A stretch of 64,000 bases of DNA from Flavivirga eckloniae (GTDB lineage Bacteria > Bacteroidota > Bacteroidia > Flavobacteriales > Flavobacteriaceae), in NCBI RefSeq assembly GCF_002886045.1, contig NZ_CP025791.1:248001-312000 (forward strand). Reading direction: 5' to 3'. This document shows, in pieces, positions 9,862 to 19,324 of this stretch (positions within the stretch are counted from its first letter, which is position 1; each line of letters begins with the position of its first letter). The position numbers and the translations under genes are program-made. The notes under the pieces are model-generated. The model saw only the letters and a list, made by a program, of their open reading frames with translations. It did no database searches and was not told where the DNA came from.

Positions 9862-10419
9862 TTATTCAACCTCCTCTTCTTGAGGAATTGGCTCCAAACT
9901 TCCGGAGTAACTAATTGAAAATCGAGAGTTTCCATTTAAAGTCATATGTGTTTTTAAACTAGGAAATAGTTTAATGTACACTTGAAAACTTTCCGAGTTA
10001 CTTCTAGCCTGAAACGTAATAGCGTAACTGTTGTCCTTATTTTGAACTGCTTCATAGTTTTCTACAATACCTTTAAACTGTATGGCGCTATCGCCACCAT
10101 TATAAGCTATTTGCATCTGTCTTTCTCCAAAATATGGCAAAAAGGATGAGATGCTATCACCATTTATGGTCAAAAAATTATCGTTTCCAATTAAAGAAAT
10201 TGCATTCGCCGTACTGCCCGGTTGCAACAACCCGGAATTAAGAACTTGCTGCATCGCATTTGTTACTTGTGGGTAAGCCCAAATAGACTCGATATTAAAC
10301 TTTTTGTTTTTTACAGTAGTACTTAAAAAATCAATTTCTGCCTGGGTCGCTACAGTTTTAGATGACTTACAAGAGTAAGTCATGATAATAATGCCGATAA
10401 AAAAATAAACAAATCTCAT
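9862..10419 (-). CDS. DUF4251 domain lipoprotein
   Basis: The 185-residue product begins with a lipoprotein signal (MRFVYFFIGIIIMTYSCKSS) whose Cys at about residue 17 would be lipidated. The mature part (~30-175) has the DUF4251 pattern: an N-terminal stretch with FNIES, a central YFGERQMQIAYNGGDSAIQFKG and a C-terminal beta hairpin. The family is common in Bacteroidota and has no assigned biochemical function. Its stop codon directly abuts the stop of the patatin gene on the other strand, so no separate terminator exists between them. Confidence 0.8.
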   Translation of the reverse strand: MRFVYFFIGIIIMTYSCKSSKTVATQAEIDFLSTTVKNKKFNIESIWAYPQVTNAMQQVLNSGLLQPGSTANAISLIGNDNFLTINGDSISSFLPYFGERQMQIAYNGGDSAIQFKGIVENYEAVQNKDNSYAITFQARSNSESFQVYIKLFPSLKTHMTLNGNSRFSISYSGSLEPIPQEEEVE

Positions 10420-10475
10420 TTTTATTAGAAATTAAACTGTCTCTAAGTTACAAAATATTTACAGGAAAAAATATT

Positions 10476-11558
10476 TTATTCAATATCAGGATTGTTAAAT
10501 GTCTGTTTTACACCCTTTTTTCTATAGGCTGAAGGCGTGGTGTCTTCAAACTTCTTAAAGGCACCATTAAAGGAAGACAGGCTGCTAAAACCTATATCGA
10601 AAGCAATTGAAGCTATGGTGTAGTTTTGATGGTTTACATCTAAGAGCATTTTTTTTGCATCTTGAATACGGTAATAATTTATAAAGTCATTAAAATTTTG
10701 TTTAGCGTATTGGTTTATAACTTCGGAAGCTTTTTGTGTACTAACCCCTAGCCTTTTACTCAAACTTGAAAGCGATAAATCCGATTCAAGATATAATTGC
10801 TTTTCTACAATTAGTTTAGATATTCTGCCAAACAACGATTCATTATCGTTCTTTTTAAATACATCACCATCAATGTCGGTTATTTTTAATTGAAAGGCTT
10901 TATAACTCAGAAAGTAAACTGCAATGGAGTAAACAATAGGCCCTGTAATATAGGGGATTGTATTTTCTATAATATTTAAAAAATACGAAACCCAAATAAC
11001 AATAAAACCTATAATTAGCACATGCAACCATTCAAATATGGCTTTTTGGGATTTTGTTAGTACTACTGCTTTGTACCTCTTCTTAATTTTATACAATAAC
11101 CTACCGGATATAAATATATAGAAAGCAAAGTGCAGGTAAATAAATATAAGCACACTACCAAACACAATGATGGCCTGTTTGTTGTTTTCATCAAACCAGT
11201 TTTCCTTAATAAAAAAGCTCATTATAAATACCAAAGCAAAGGGTAACACTTCTAGTAAATAGCGGTTCGAAAATTTAAAACTAAAATGGGTCATTCCTAA
11301 AACATACCATCTTAATAAGGGGCCAATGAGCAATAAAAAAGCTAGTCCTGCGAAAATAAATAGAGGCTCTAAATCGTTGCCAAAATTAAGCATCACCGAT
11401 TTACCAATTCTAAAAGCCATAAAAATGAGAATTAGCCCCAGCAGAAGGTTTGGTAATGTTCTTTTCTTTTTAATAAAACATAAATAAACGGCAAATAGCA
11501 CCCCATGCAAAAGTCCTGCACTGCTTATAATAATAAGAAGTATTTCCGAAAACCCCAA
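10476..11558 (-). CDS. Membrane-associated AraC-family transcriptional regulator
   Basis: The 360-residue protein has about seven hydrophobic helices in residues 1-220 and an AraC-type double helix-turn-helix at ~245-350. The second helix-turn-helix carries the usual ending IASIAFDIGFSSLSSFNGAFKKFEDTTPSAYRKK. This membrane-sensor AraC layout is common in Flavobacteriia. The gene lies 35 bp downstream of the DJ-1/PfpI gene on the same strand, so the two are likely co-transcribed. The regulated targets and the signal are unknown. Confidence 0.88.
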   Translation of the reverse strand: MGFSEILLIIISSAGLLHGVLFAVYLCFIKKKRTLPNLLLGLILIFMAFRIGKSVMLNFGNDLEPLFIFAGLAFLLLIGPLLRWYVLGMTHFSFKFSNRYLLEVLPFALVFIMSFFIKENWFDENNKQAIIVFGSVLIFIYLHFAFYIFISGRLLYKIKKRYKAVVLTKSQKAIFEWLHVLIIGFIVIWVSYFLNIIENTIPYITGPIVYSIAVYFLSYKAFQLKITDIDGDVFKKNDNESLFGRISKLIVEKQLYLESDLSLSSLSKRLGVSTQKASEVINQYAKQNFNDFINYYRIQDAKKMLLDVNHQNYTIASIAFDIGFSSLSSFNGAFKKFEDTTPSAYRKKGVKQTFNNPDIE

Positions 11559-11593
11559 TTAGCTTATTTTTATCAAATTTAATTATATTTTTC

Positions 11594-12688
11594 TTATACG
11601 GAACTATGCTTTTTTGCGTAAGATGTTAAACCAATCATATCGAAAAAACGTCCGATATCTCCTTTCATAGCTGCAATTATACTATGTGATGCTATTAGTA
11701 CCCTTTTTATCTGTTTCTTTTCTTTTACAGACATGGTTTTTATCATGTCTTTAGCTTTATCTGTCCCTTCTGTTTCATAAACATGCAGAACTTTTACCGC
11801 ATTTTCTTCGGCAGTAATTTCCCGGTGTTTTGGTGTATAGCCTAATTGTTTAATCATAGTTTCTGCTAAACTCCAAGTAGACCAAGGGTTTTGACCTGTG
11901 ATAAGGTTTTTATGATGACTGATTTTTTCCAAATACATCGGGCCTTCATTAAAACGAGCCCCTTGAGAAACGAGTTTATCTTGCAAAAGAAAAGGAAATA
12001 ACGATTTTGCATCTGGTATGAGTAATAGTTCTTCATCGTTTGTAAAACTGCTTACCATTTTATTTTCTAATAACGGGGTACCATCATCTAAAGTCACATT
12101 AACCAATGCGGCTGGACCATGACAAACAGCTCCGACAACTTTATTGGATTGATAATAGTTGCGAACTATAGATTGGATGGCTTTGTTCTCTGGAAAATCG
12201 AACATAGCTCCCTTTCCACCTACGAAATAAACAGCTTCATAGTCTTCTGCTATCACATCTTTTGTTGGTATGGTGTTGCTTGTTTTAAATTGTGCAATCG
12301 AATCGTTTAAAAAGGCATAATCGAAAACTCCCATATCGTCGTCATCTATAATAACACGTGGTTTACCTCCTAACGGACTGGCTACATCTACTTCGAAACC
12401 ATTGGCTTGAAACACATAATAGGCACGTGATAGCTCTGTTAATTCGTAGCCTGTTTTCTTTCCTTCTGCCCCCATAGTATTTACACTGGTAACCACGGCT
12501 AAAATTTTACCTCGTTCGGGTTGAATGTTTTCAGAGAGGTATGGTAAATTTTTTGCTAAAGTAGTTTCTACATTAATCTCTTTTGAAGGTATTAAACTCA
12601 TAAACCATACTCCAAAAGAAACAACTATAAGGATTAAACAGGTTATAGAAATGAGGATCCATTTAAGAATGCGGTATTTTTTAAACAT
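11594..12688 (-). CDS. Membrane-anchored DJ-1/PfpI (type 1 glutamine amidotransferase-like) protein
   Basis: A single N-terminal transmembrane helix (~8-30) anchors a DJ-1/PfpI domain (~55-285). The nucleophile elbow is AVCHGPAAL with Cys at about residue 189 followed by His, as in the Hsp31/YhbO-type members. Those act as glyoxalase III, deglycase or chaperone-like enzymes. A ~70-residue helical tail follows that is not part of the core fold. It precedes the AraC regulator in one transcription unit. The exact reaction cannot be assigned. Confidence 0.82.
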   Translation of the reverse strand: MFKKYRILKWILISITCLILIVVSFGVWFMSLIPSKEINVETTLAKNLPYLSENIQPERGKILAVVTSVNTMGAEGKKTGYELTELSRAYYVFQANGFEVDVASPLGGKPRVIIDDDDMGVFDYAFLNDSIAQFKTSNTIPTKDVIAEDYEAVYFVGGKGAMFDFPENKAIQSIVRNYYQSNKVVGAVCHGPAALVNVTLDDGTPLLENKMVSSFTNDEELLLIPDAKSLFPFLLQDKLVSQGARFNEGPMYLEKISHHKNLITGQNPWSTWSLAETMIKQLGYTPKHREITAEENAVKVLHVYETEGTDKAKDMIKTMSVKEKKQIKRVLIASHSIIAAMKGDIGRFFDMIGLTSYAKKHSSV

Positions 12689-12850
12689 AACAGTTATTTT
12701 ATAATTATTGGGCTAAATAAGGCAAAGTACCCCGTAAACACTGTCGGAATGATAATTCCGTCAGAGTAAAATATGATTTTAAAGGTTTATTAAATCTTAT
12801 GAAGCGTATGTGTATTTAAAGATTTAACATAGATCAAACTAGCAGGCATA

Positions 12851-12967
12851 ATGGGAAAAAAGAATTTGCTGTTAAGTAATTTCAAGGGAATTACTACCCC
12901 ATAAATAACGCAAATTGATGGTGGGGTTAATATAGAATTTGAAGAAGGTCAAACTATAGATTTTTAG
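12851..12967 (+). pseudogene. Small interrupted reading frame, possible gene remnant
   Basis: ATG 12851 opens 17 codons ending at an in-frame TAA (12902-12904). The same frame then runs on for 20 codons with a protein-like composition (ITQIDGGVNIEFEEGQTIDF) to a TAG at 12965-12967. One substitution in the TAA would join both halves into a 38-residue protein. It fills most of the 301-bp gap between two minus-strand genes. I recognise no family. It could be chance. Confidence 0.25.
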
Positions 12968-12989
12968 TATACGATCTATAATGAACTAT

Positions 12990-14927
12990 TTAAAATCTGG
13001 CAGGAAACGTATGTATAGTCCATCCTTCACCAGATTCTTTCATTGTTGCACACATAATGGTTTCTCCATCAGTTCTTACATTTACCAAACCATAATGGTT
13101 TTTGGTTAAAATACGGGTCTTTTTAACTGGTTTAGTGCCATATTTAATGGAAAACAGTTTATGCACACTTTTATAATGGTATTGTGCATTGGTGTTAAAT
13201 ACTTGATGTGCCGTTTCTGTAGATAATAACAGTGCTTTTTCGCGATCTAAAATGTCTTTTTTAAATGCCTTTTTTTCATTTTTATCCATAATATCATCTA
13301 ACGTATCACGTTCATCTTCAGAAAGTAGTGCGCTGTTGGTAATGTTTCTCTTTTTTAAAGCTAATATGGCTTTGTCGGTAACCGAACCATCATTATTTGG
13401 GTGGTTCTGTATTTTTATATGACTAACCTTTCCTAGAGAAACCGAACGCTCAATTTCGGTCATATAGATTAATGGCGTTCTTAATCTATCGTTTTCCAAA
13501 TCGACATCCATATGCCCCGTTACTGCACTAGCAGCAACTATTTCTGGTCTGGGGTGTGAATAACCCTCAGCATCACCCGAAGAAATTATGGTAGCTCCAG
13601 CGTTGATGTGCTTTAAAAACTTATAAGATATATCATGACTGCCGTGATGACAAGCTTTGGCTACATCGCAATTAAAATTATCTATTCTGTCTCCATAAGC
13701 TTCAGAAAGCCAATTCATACTCGCTGTGTTTAAATCGCCTGTTAATAAAATACGTGCATTTCCGTAATCGAGACGCAAACATATACTATGTCCATTTTTA
13801 TTCTTACCAGTATCACCAAGATCTTTTAAGGCTATTTTTCCATTTTTATTCTGGGTTACAGGTCCTAAAACTTTAATGTTGCATGATACATCGTCTTTCC
13901 ATATTTCTGGTAATTCCTTATTATCTGCAAGATCTTCAGCCTTTACTCCTACTCTAAAAAATGGTGTTTGCTCTTCTAAGGCTAGAATTTTTTTTATAAA
14001 ACTCTTCCAATCACCATTTAAAGTATCTTCATTGGTTTTATTCATACAACGTTCGGCATCTTCCCTATCCTCTAAAAGTCTCACAAACCAACCGTCGTCG
14101 GTAGGTCCTAGTTTGTCCTTATGAGTATTGTCTTTTTTTACCCATGTAGACAATCCAGCATGATAAAACGCTTTGGCTTCAAAATCAATACAATCAATTT
14201 CCTCGTCAACTTCTGGATCCCGTTTAATCATATCCCAAAGCCCTCCATAATGGTCGGCGTCGCAATGAGAAGCCATCATAGCATCCAACCGAATACAATA
14301 ATCGCCGTAATCGAAAAAGAACTTCCAATCAACAAAATCTGCAGCATTTTTACCTGTCATTTGGTTGACACGTTCCAGACCACCATCAATTAGCATATGT
14401 TTCCCTTCGGGAAATCTTACCAGAAGACCATCGCCTTGTCCAACATCAATAAAACTAACATCTAGAATCCCATTTTCTTGTATAAGGTATGGAGCTAATT
14501 TACCATACCAGCCTCTAGCTCTAACGTGACATACATCGGCTTCTCGCTTTGTAATTTGAATTAAATCACCCCAAAGTAATTCCTTTTTATATTCTGTGTT
14601 TTTTAATTTTAATCTTGTTGTATATGGCGATTTATTATCGGAAGGATCTTTTGCCAAAAACCCAATTTCTACAAGGTGCCAGCGCCTAACGAATCCTTCC
14701 TGTCCATTATAAATTGTTTTTGTCCAAGAATCTGAACCAATGCCGTCTGGAAGTATAACTTCATCACCCCATTTTAAAGTTTTAAGAACTAAGGAATGCT
14801 CATCGGCTTGTTCGTATAGCACCGTGGTAAATGCTTTCCTGAAGATTGAACGGTCTTTTCGTTCGTGTTTTTTATTTTTAAAGAAACCATATTCATCACT
14901 ATAAGCTCTTATCCATCCTTTTGCCAT
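12990..14927 (-). CDS. ComEC-like metallo-beta-lactamase-fold hydrolase with SH3-like N-terminus
   Basis: The 645-residue protein has an SH3-like N-terminal region (~25-85, e.g. VILPDGIGSDSWTKTIYNGQEGFVRRWHLV) and then an MBL-fold domain (~145-470). Metal-binding motifs are visible: SFIDVGQGDG, the HCDADH signature (first His about residue 221), LLTGDLN and CHHGSHD. These match the ComEC/Rec2-type MBL branch, many of which are nucleases or phosphodiesterases. There are no membrane helices and no signal peptide, so it is probably cytoplasmic and is not the competence channel itself. A lipoprotein gene and a metallophosphoesterase gene lie on the same strand upstream, with long gaps, so they are not clearly an operon. 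Confidence 0.82.
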   Translation of the reverse strand: MAKGWIRAYSDEYGFFKNKKHERKDRSIFRKAFTTVLYEQADEHSLVLKTLKWGDEVILPDGIGSDSWTKTIYNGQEGFVRRWHLVEIGFLAKDPSDNKSPYTTRLKLKNTEYKKELLWGDLIQITKREADVCHVRARGWYGKLAPYLIQENGILDVSFIDVGQGDGLLVRFPEGKHMLIDGGLERVNQMTGKNAADFVDWKFFFDYGDYCIRLDAMMASHCDADHYGGLWDMIKRDPEVDEEIDCIDFEAKAFYHAGLSTWVKKDNTHKDKLGPTDDGWFVRLLEDREDAERCMNKTNEDTLNGDWKSFIKKILALEEQTPFFRVGVKAEDLADNKELPEIWKDDVSCNIKVLGPVTQNKNGKIALKDLGDTGKNKNGHSICLRLDYGNARILLTGDLNTASMNWLSEAYGDRIDNFNCDVAKACHHGSHDISYKFLKHINAGATIISSGDAEGYSHPRPEIVAASAVTGHMDVDLENDRLRTPLIYMTEIERSVSLGKVSHIKIQNHPNNDGSVTDKAILALKKRNITNSALLSEDERDTLDDIMDKNEKKAFKKDILDREKALLLSTETAHQVFNTNAQYHYKSVHKLFSIKYGTKPVKKTRILTKNHYGLVNVRTDGETIMCATMKESGEGWTIHTFPARF

Positions 14928-15341
14928 AACTTTTAATTTTTTAATAATTATTACACATTAGTTAGCAACTAATAATTATTTCTAAAAAAATATAGCTTTA
15001 AAGATAGTGATGATAAAAACGTCCTATGAAAGGGAATCATCAATATATGGTTATATTTTTTACAGGGAGACAGTAATCATTGTAATAAATAAACTACAAA
15101 ATCAAATATACGAAAAATATATAAGCCTTATGTTTTCAATGAATTACCCTGTAATACACATATTAACATACATAATGCCTCTGATACTATTTCGTTAAAA
15201 TCGTTTAAAGTAAAACGGATAGTTAACTTTAATGAGAAGTATATTAAGTATTAAGTATTATTTAAAATGCAAATGCCAGAGTAAATTTTACTCTGGCATT
15301 ATTAAAAACTAAATAAGTTTTTGATGCAATAAAGGCACTAA
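14928..15341. other. 414-bp intergenic region, no convincing gene
   Basis: This region is very AT-rich. A 63-codon open frame at 15007-15198 on the plus strand has no family resemblance, an unusual hydrophobic mix and no promoter context, so I do not call it. Near 15240-15260 the short unit TTAAGTAT is repeated. The only firm feature is the hairpin at 15272-15300. Confidence 0.5.
15272..15300 (-). terminator. Terminator hairpin after the lipoprotein gene
   Basis: A 29-nt perfect palindrome (arms 15272-15285 and 15287-15300, AATGCCAGAG/CTCTGGCATT) lies 42 bp past the stop of the minus-strand lipoprotein gene. It is followed on that strand by TGCATTTTAAAT, a weak U-tract. Confidence 0.65.
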
Positions 15342-16619
15342 TTAGTTATTAAGTGCAAATACGCTAGCTTTTACTTCAATTTCTACAGGATCGTATAGAT
15401 AGAAGTCGCTACCATTAATAGCACTGTTGGGATTATAAGTAATGATCTTTTCGTAATTAAACATCGTTCTAAACTGAACATTTACTGTATAGGTAGTAAT
15501 ACCAGGGTTGTATGGCGAAGGTGTCGCCCAAATTAAATTACCCGGAAAATTAGTTTGAATGTATAACCTTCCTTTTTCACCTGTATGAATATCATTGTCT
15601 CCTCGCAAGCTAATATGGGAATAATAGTTTATCGGATCTTTTTCTGGAGTTTTCGTAACTTCAATGTTATGGGCAATTACACGACTGTGTGTTATAGGGT
15701 AATTTCCTTGGTTTGTAAAGCCAATAACATTGTTGAAGGTATTGGTTCTAGATACTGGTTTTCCATCATTTATGGTTACGCTCGACTCATCAAAAACAAT
15801 AGGGTTTTTAATGTCTACATAAACATAATATTCATGATATTTAGATTTATCGCTATTGTAAACTCTAAAAAAAACTCGGTTTGGGTATTTGAAGTTTAAA
15901 ACAGTATCTTCTTTTAGTTCTTTAAAATCTGCATGATCTCCATTTATATCCGTATGGTATGTAATATAACTTCCTTCAAAGTCTACCGTTGCTACCAATT
16001 TGGAAAAATCGGTTCCATCTGGTACTGCTAATGCTGTAACAGAAGAATTAAAGTTACCGAAGTTTCGTTTTCTTATATCTGTAGTACTTACATCTTCATC
16101 AAAACCTTCATTTTTAGCTTTTAAAAAACTAATCTTACTAATTGAAATTTTTTCATCGGCTGGATCAATAACTATATCCTTTACAGTTACCAAAACGTCG
16201 TATTGCAGTAAAACGGAGTCATCTTTAGTAGATCTTATGGTATATGTTATCATTTCTCCTGCAACAATACTTTGTTCTCCTACTTTTGGAGAAATAGTAA
16301 AATCTGAAGTTTTAAAACCTACCGCTTTAAGGCTAAATTTAGTAATTGTAGTATAATCCAGTTCTATGGTAATCTTTCCTTTTTCTTGGGGTATACCGTT
16401 AGTTAATTTCGGATTTTTAATTGAAGTATCTTTATTGTGATGTTCATCTATTTCCGATAAAGTAAAGGTTTCAAATAAAGCTTCTTCAAAATTCACAGAG
16501 CTTCCAGAAGGGGTTTCTCCATCGGGATTGGGATTTGGGTTATCATCACTACTTTCACAGCTTAAATAGAATAAATTTATTGTGATTAATATTAAGGCAA
16601 TACATTTCTTTATTGACAT
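15342..16619 (-). CDS. Secreted lipoprotein with repeated DUF5018-like beta-sandwich domains
   Basis: The 425-residue product has a lipoprotein signal (MSIKKCIALILITINLFYLSCESSDD) with the lipobox Cys at about 21 followed by an Asp/Asn/Pro-rich linker. The body appears to be two beta-sandwich modules (about 45-150 and 155-270) of the type that carry SLKAVGF..DFTISP and DGTDFSKLVATVDFEGS strands. These resemble the DUF5018 surface-lipoprotein family. The C-terminal ~150 residues look unrelated. An acidic residue near +2 would favour surface display in Bacteroidota, where SusD-like lipoproteins reach the surface. Function is unknown. It sits between an MBL hydrolase and a phosphoesterase gene on the same strand. 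Confidence 0.6.
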   Translation of the reverse strand: MSIKKCIALILITINLFYLSCESSDDNPNPNPDGETPSGSSVNFEEALFETFTLSEIDEHHNKDTSIKNPKLTNGIPQEKGKITIELDYTTITKFSLKAVGFKTSDFTISPKVGEQSIVAGEMITYTIRSTKDDSVLLQYDVLVTVKDIVIDPADEKISISKISFLKAKNEGFDEDVSTTDIRKRNFGNFNSSVTALAVPDGTDFSKLVATVDFEGSYITYHTDINGDHADFKELKEDTVLNFKYPNRVFFRVYNSDKSKYHEYYVYVDIKNPIVFDESSVTINDGKPVSRTNTFNNVIGFTNQGNYPITHSRVIAHNIEVTKTPEKDPINYYSHISLRGDNDIHTGEKGRLYIQTNFPGNLIWATPSPYNPGITTYTVNVQFRTMFNYEKIITYNPNSAINGSDFYLYDPVEIEVKASVFALNN

Positions 16620-16841
16620 AGCATAAATAGGTTTTTAATTGAATGTTGGGTAAATTTTTGGTGCAAATTAAAGGAATTGACAAAGCTTTTTAAATAAATT
16701 ATGGTGAATTTGCGATTTTTGATGGTGAATAGGCTAAAATTCTAATTAAACTGAATATTGCTTGCATGGTTTCTATTATATTGAATTAAGAGCGTAGTAG
16801 GATTACATTTTACTCTTAAACTATTTTGAATAGCAGAAAAG

Positions 16842-18308
16842 TTAAGATTCGTTTTTACCTAAATGCTTTTGATACACCGGTTGTGCCTTTGAACTGGTAT
16901 CGTAAAATTGCTCTAAAATACTGTTAACAGCACCTCCATTGGACTTTAATGTAAGCATAGCAAATCCGTTATACAATTCTTTTGGTTTATCGGTTCGCTT
17001 ATTTTGGGCTCTCCAGGTAATTGGTTTGTCTTGCAAAGATTCTCCATCTCCATATGGTAGTGCGGCATGCCCCAAACAACGTGCATAAGTTGTTGTAGAA
17101 AAGCCATTGCCTTCTCCATTCTTATCTGGAATATGCATGGGCATATCGTAAACTATACCATTATGTACATGTCCCCAATACCAGGCAAATGGATCATCTC
17201 CTAGGACTTCTCTTATTTCGCTCCATAAAGGAGAAACCGAAGTACAATCATCTGCAAATCCGTTATGATGTGAGAAAACAATGGTTTTCTTTGGATCTAA
17301 TTTCAAATTCTTAATCCATTGACTTTGAAAACCAGAAGGCTTCCCTATACTCCCTATCATAAATGCATCTTTTACTTTTCCCATATAAGCAGTATCTAGT
17401 CCTAGCAACGTATATCCATCAAAATCTAACGCAAAACAACTTGCCCCATACTGTGCTACAAAAGGTGTTCCGGCTGATTTGAGTGCATCGATAAACAAAC
17501 CATTAGCGCCACTGTACATTTCATGGTTTGAATTGAGTGTAAATGATTTACCTACATAGCCTTTGGGCCATAAATCAAGTAGGTTTTTATACTCTTCTCC
17601 CAGAGAAAAATAATGTTTCCCTTTACTTGGTGTTCCCGAATAATAAACATCACCCAGATGCATTATGTAATCGGGTTTTAAAACCGAAATACGAGCCATC
17701 ACTTCTTTTGCTGCCAAATTTCCAGCACCCCAATCACCAAGCAAGGCTATGGAAACTGTATTTTTCTGTTTTCCTTCTATCTTGATACGCGGTGGTGGCG
17801 TGGTTGGAAATTTACCGTTATTATACCAAAGAAATCGAGAGGTCGTTTCAACTAGATTAATAAACGCAATAAACCATCCTTGGTCGTAGGTTGCATATTT
17901 TTCTATACTTAAAACACTCCCATCCAAATAAATTAATTCATCTCCATTCTTAAAAAAGTCATAATTCGTTTCATCTATTTTTGAATCTGCTAGCATATAG
18001 TTTAAAGCTGCTATAACAGCTAAAATTGCCAGAGCCTCACCAAGTGTAAAACTACTCAAATCTATCTCTTTCGGATTTTTAAGCCAATACAGAAATAATC
18101 CCAACTCTATACTACCACTTCCCTTCTTAAAATCTTTTGGTGGCTTTGGTCTATTTCCCTTCCATACTTTTTTCTCAATCATATAAATAATGAGCTCATA
18201 TTCACAATAAGGCAAATAATTCAATAGTTTCTCAATGTCAGATTTAATACTTTCATCAGATTCTATTAGCTTTTTAAATTCTTCGATTTGTTCTTTTGGT
18301 ATATCCAT
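16842..18308 (-). CDS. Calcineurin-like metallophosphoesterase
   Basis: The 488-residue protein has a calcineurin-type domain at about 185-460 carrying all five motifs: LLGDWGAG, HLGDVYYSG, NSNHEM (in place of the usual GNHE), FSHHNG and WGHVHN. These bind a two-metal centre that cleaves phosphomono- or diesters. The N-terminal ~170 residues are mostly helical and have a hydrophobic stretch (GEALAILAVIAALNYML, ~85-105) but no signal peptide. This region is not recognised. No gene is tightly coupled to it; the lipoprotein gene begins 222 bp downstream on the same strand. The substrate is unknown. Confidence 0.85.
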   Translation of the reverse strand: MDIPKEQIEEFKKLIESDESIKSDIEKLLNYLPYCEYELIIYMIEKKVWKGNRPKPPKDFKKGSGSIELGLFLYWLKNPKEIDLSSFTLGEALAILAVIAALNYMLADSKIDETNYDFFKNGDELIYLDGSVLSIEKYATYDQGWFIAFINLVETTSRFLWYNNGKFPTTPPPRIKIEGKQKNTVSIALLGDWGAGNLAAKEVMARISVLKPDYIMHLGDVYYSGTPSKGKHYFSLGEEYKNLLDLWPKGYVGKSFTLNSNHEMYSGANGLFIDALKSAGTPFVAQYGASCFALDFDGYTLLGLDTAYMGKVKDAFMIGSIGKPSGFQSQWIKNLKLDPKKTIVFSHHNGFADDCTSVSPLWSEIREVLGDDPFAWYWGHVHNGIVYDMPMHIPDKNGEGNGFSTTTYARCLGHAALPYGDGESLQDKPITWRAQNKRTDKPKELYNGFAMLTLKSNGGAVNSILEQFYDTSSKAQPVYQKHLGKNES

Positions 18309-18563
18309 GAGTGTTTTTGTTCAATTTACCTAAAAACGTTTACACAACGCTGTGGTTTATCCGCATATTTTGTGGTTATAAACATATAATTTATAACGAG
18401 ATTTTTTAATACCAGTTTACTTTAAATTGCTTTTTAAGCTCCCTTTTTTTTCGTATCTTAAAATGCTACTTTATAAGTATTTAGTTTATGTGAATACTTA
18501 ATGAATTCTGCTAGCTATTCGGGCTATAATGCAGCTAAAATTTTAGACTAAATTTTTATAATC

Positions 18564-19322
18564 ATGAATCCTATACAAATATTAAGTGTTGTTATTATTA
18601 TTTTCCTTTTTGCAGGAATACGTATTGTATACGAATATAAACGAGCTCCAAAATTTAGATTTGGTAAATACATCAAAACCTTGAAACCTGGTTTTAGGTG
18701 GGTTATCCCAATCATTGAAACGATTCAAATAGTAGATATTCGGGTTATTACCATTAACATCGTTTCTCAAGAAGTGATGACGGAGGATAACGTACCTTGT
18801 AGTATTGATGGGGTGTTATTCTTTAAAATTAACGACCCGGAGCGTGCTGTATTAGAGGTTGAAGAATACAAATTTGCTATTACCCAACTGGCACAGGCAG
18901 CTTTAAGGGATGTTTGTGGTAAGGTAGAATTGGATACTATTTTATCGAAGCGCGAAGAGATGGGTAAAAATATAAAAAGTATCGTTGAAATAGAGACGAA
19001 AGAATGGGGTATCGATATTAACGATGTTAAGATTAAAGATATTCAGTTACCAGAAAATATGAGGCGTATGATGGCAAATCAGGCTGAAGCCGAACGCTCC
19101 AGACGTGCCCGCATTATTTTAGCTTTGGCAGAGGAACAAGCGGCTGGAAAATTACTTGAGGCAGGTAAACTTATAGATCAATCGCCATCTGCGATTAAAC
19201 TAAGACTTTATCAAACTTTATCGAATATTGCGGCCGAAAAGAATTCTACCATCCTTTTTCCTTTCCCTGAGGAAGTGTTACCAAGGAAAGCAAATAATAA
19301 GAAGAAAAAGAAGAAGAAATAA
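18564..19322 (+). CDS. Slipin/stomatin-like SPFH (Band 7) membrane protein
   Basis: The 252-residue protein has an N-terminal membrane helix (~5-22) and an SPFH domain (~25-190) with the slipin signatures PGFRWVIPIIETIQIVDIRV, QEVMTEDNVPCSIDGVLFFKI and AQAALRDVCGKVELDTIL. A helical segment rich in Ala and Glu (QAEAERSRRARIILALAEEQAAGK) follows, which drives oligomerisation. The tail is an unusual run of Lys (NNKKKKKKK). Bacterial slipins organise membrane microdomains. The usual partner NfeD protease is not beside it. It converges on the GNAT gene with a 2-bp gap. Confidence 0.92.
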   Translation: MNPIQILSVVIIIFLFAGIRIVYEYKRAPKFRFGKYIKTLKPGFRWVIPIIETIQIVDIRVITINIVSQEVMTEDNVPCSIDGVLFFKINDPERAVLEVEEYKFAITQLAQAALRDVCGKVELDTILSKREEMGKNIKSIVEIETKEWGIDINDVKIKDIQLPENMRRMMANQAEAERSRRARIILALAEEQAAGKLLEAGKLIDQSPSAIKLRLYQTLSNIAAEKNSTILFPFPEEVLPRKANNKKKKKKK

Positions 19323-19324
19323 GT

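Noticed and set aside
12990-14927. MBL protein as the competence channel ComEC
   Set aside because: It lacks the competence membrane domain and any membrane helix; only the MBL domain is alike.
15007-15198. 63-codon plus-strand ORF in a long gap
   Set aside because: Compositional noise of AT-rich DNA; no family, signal or context.
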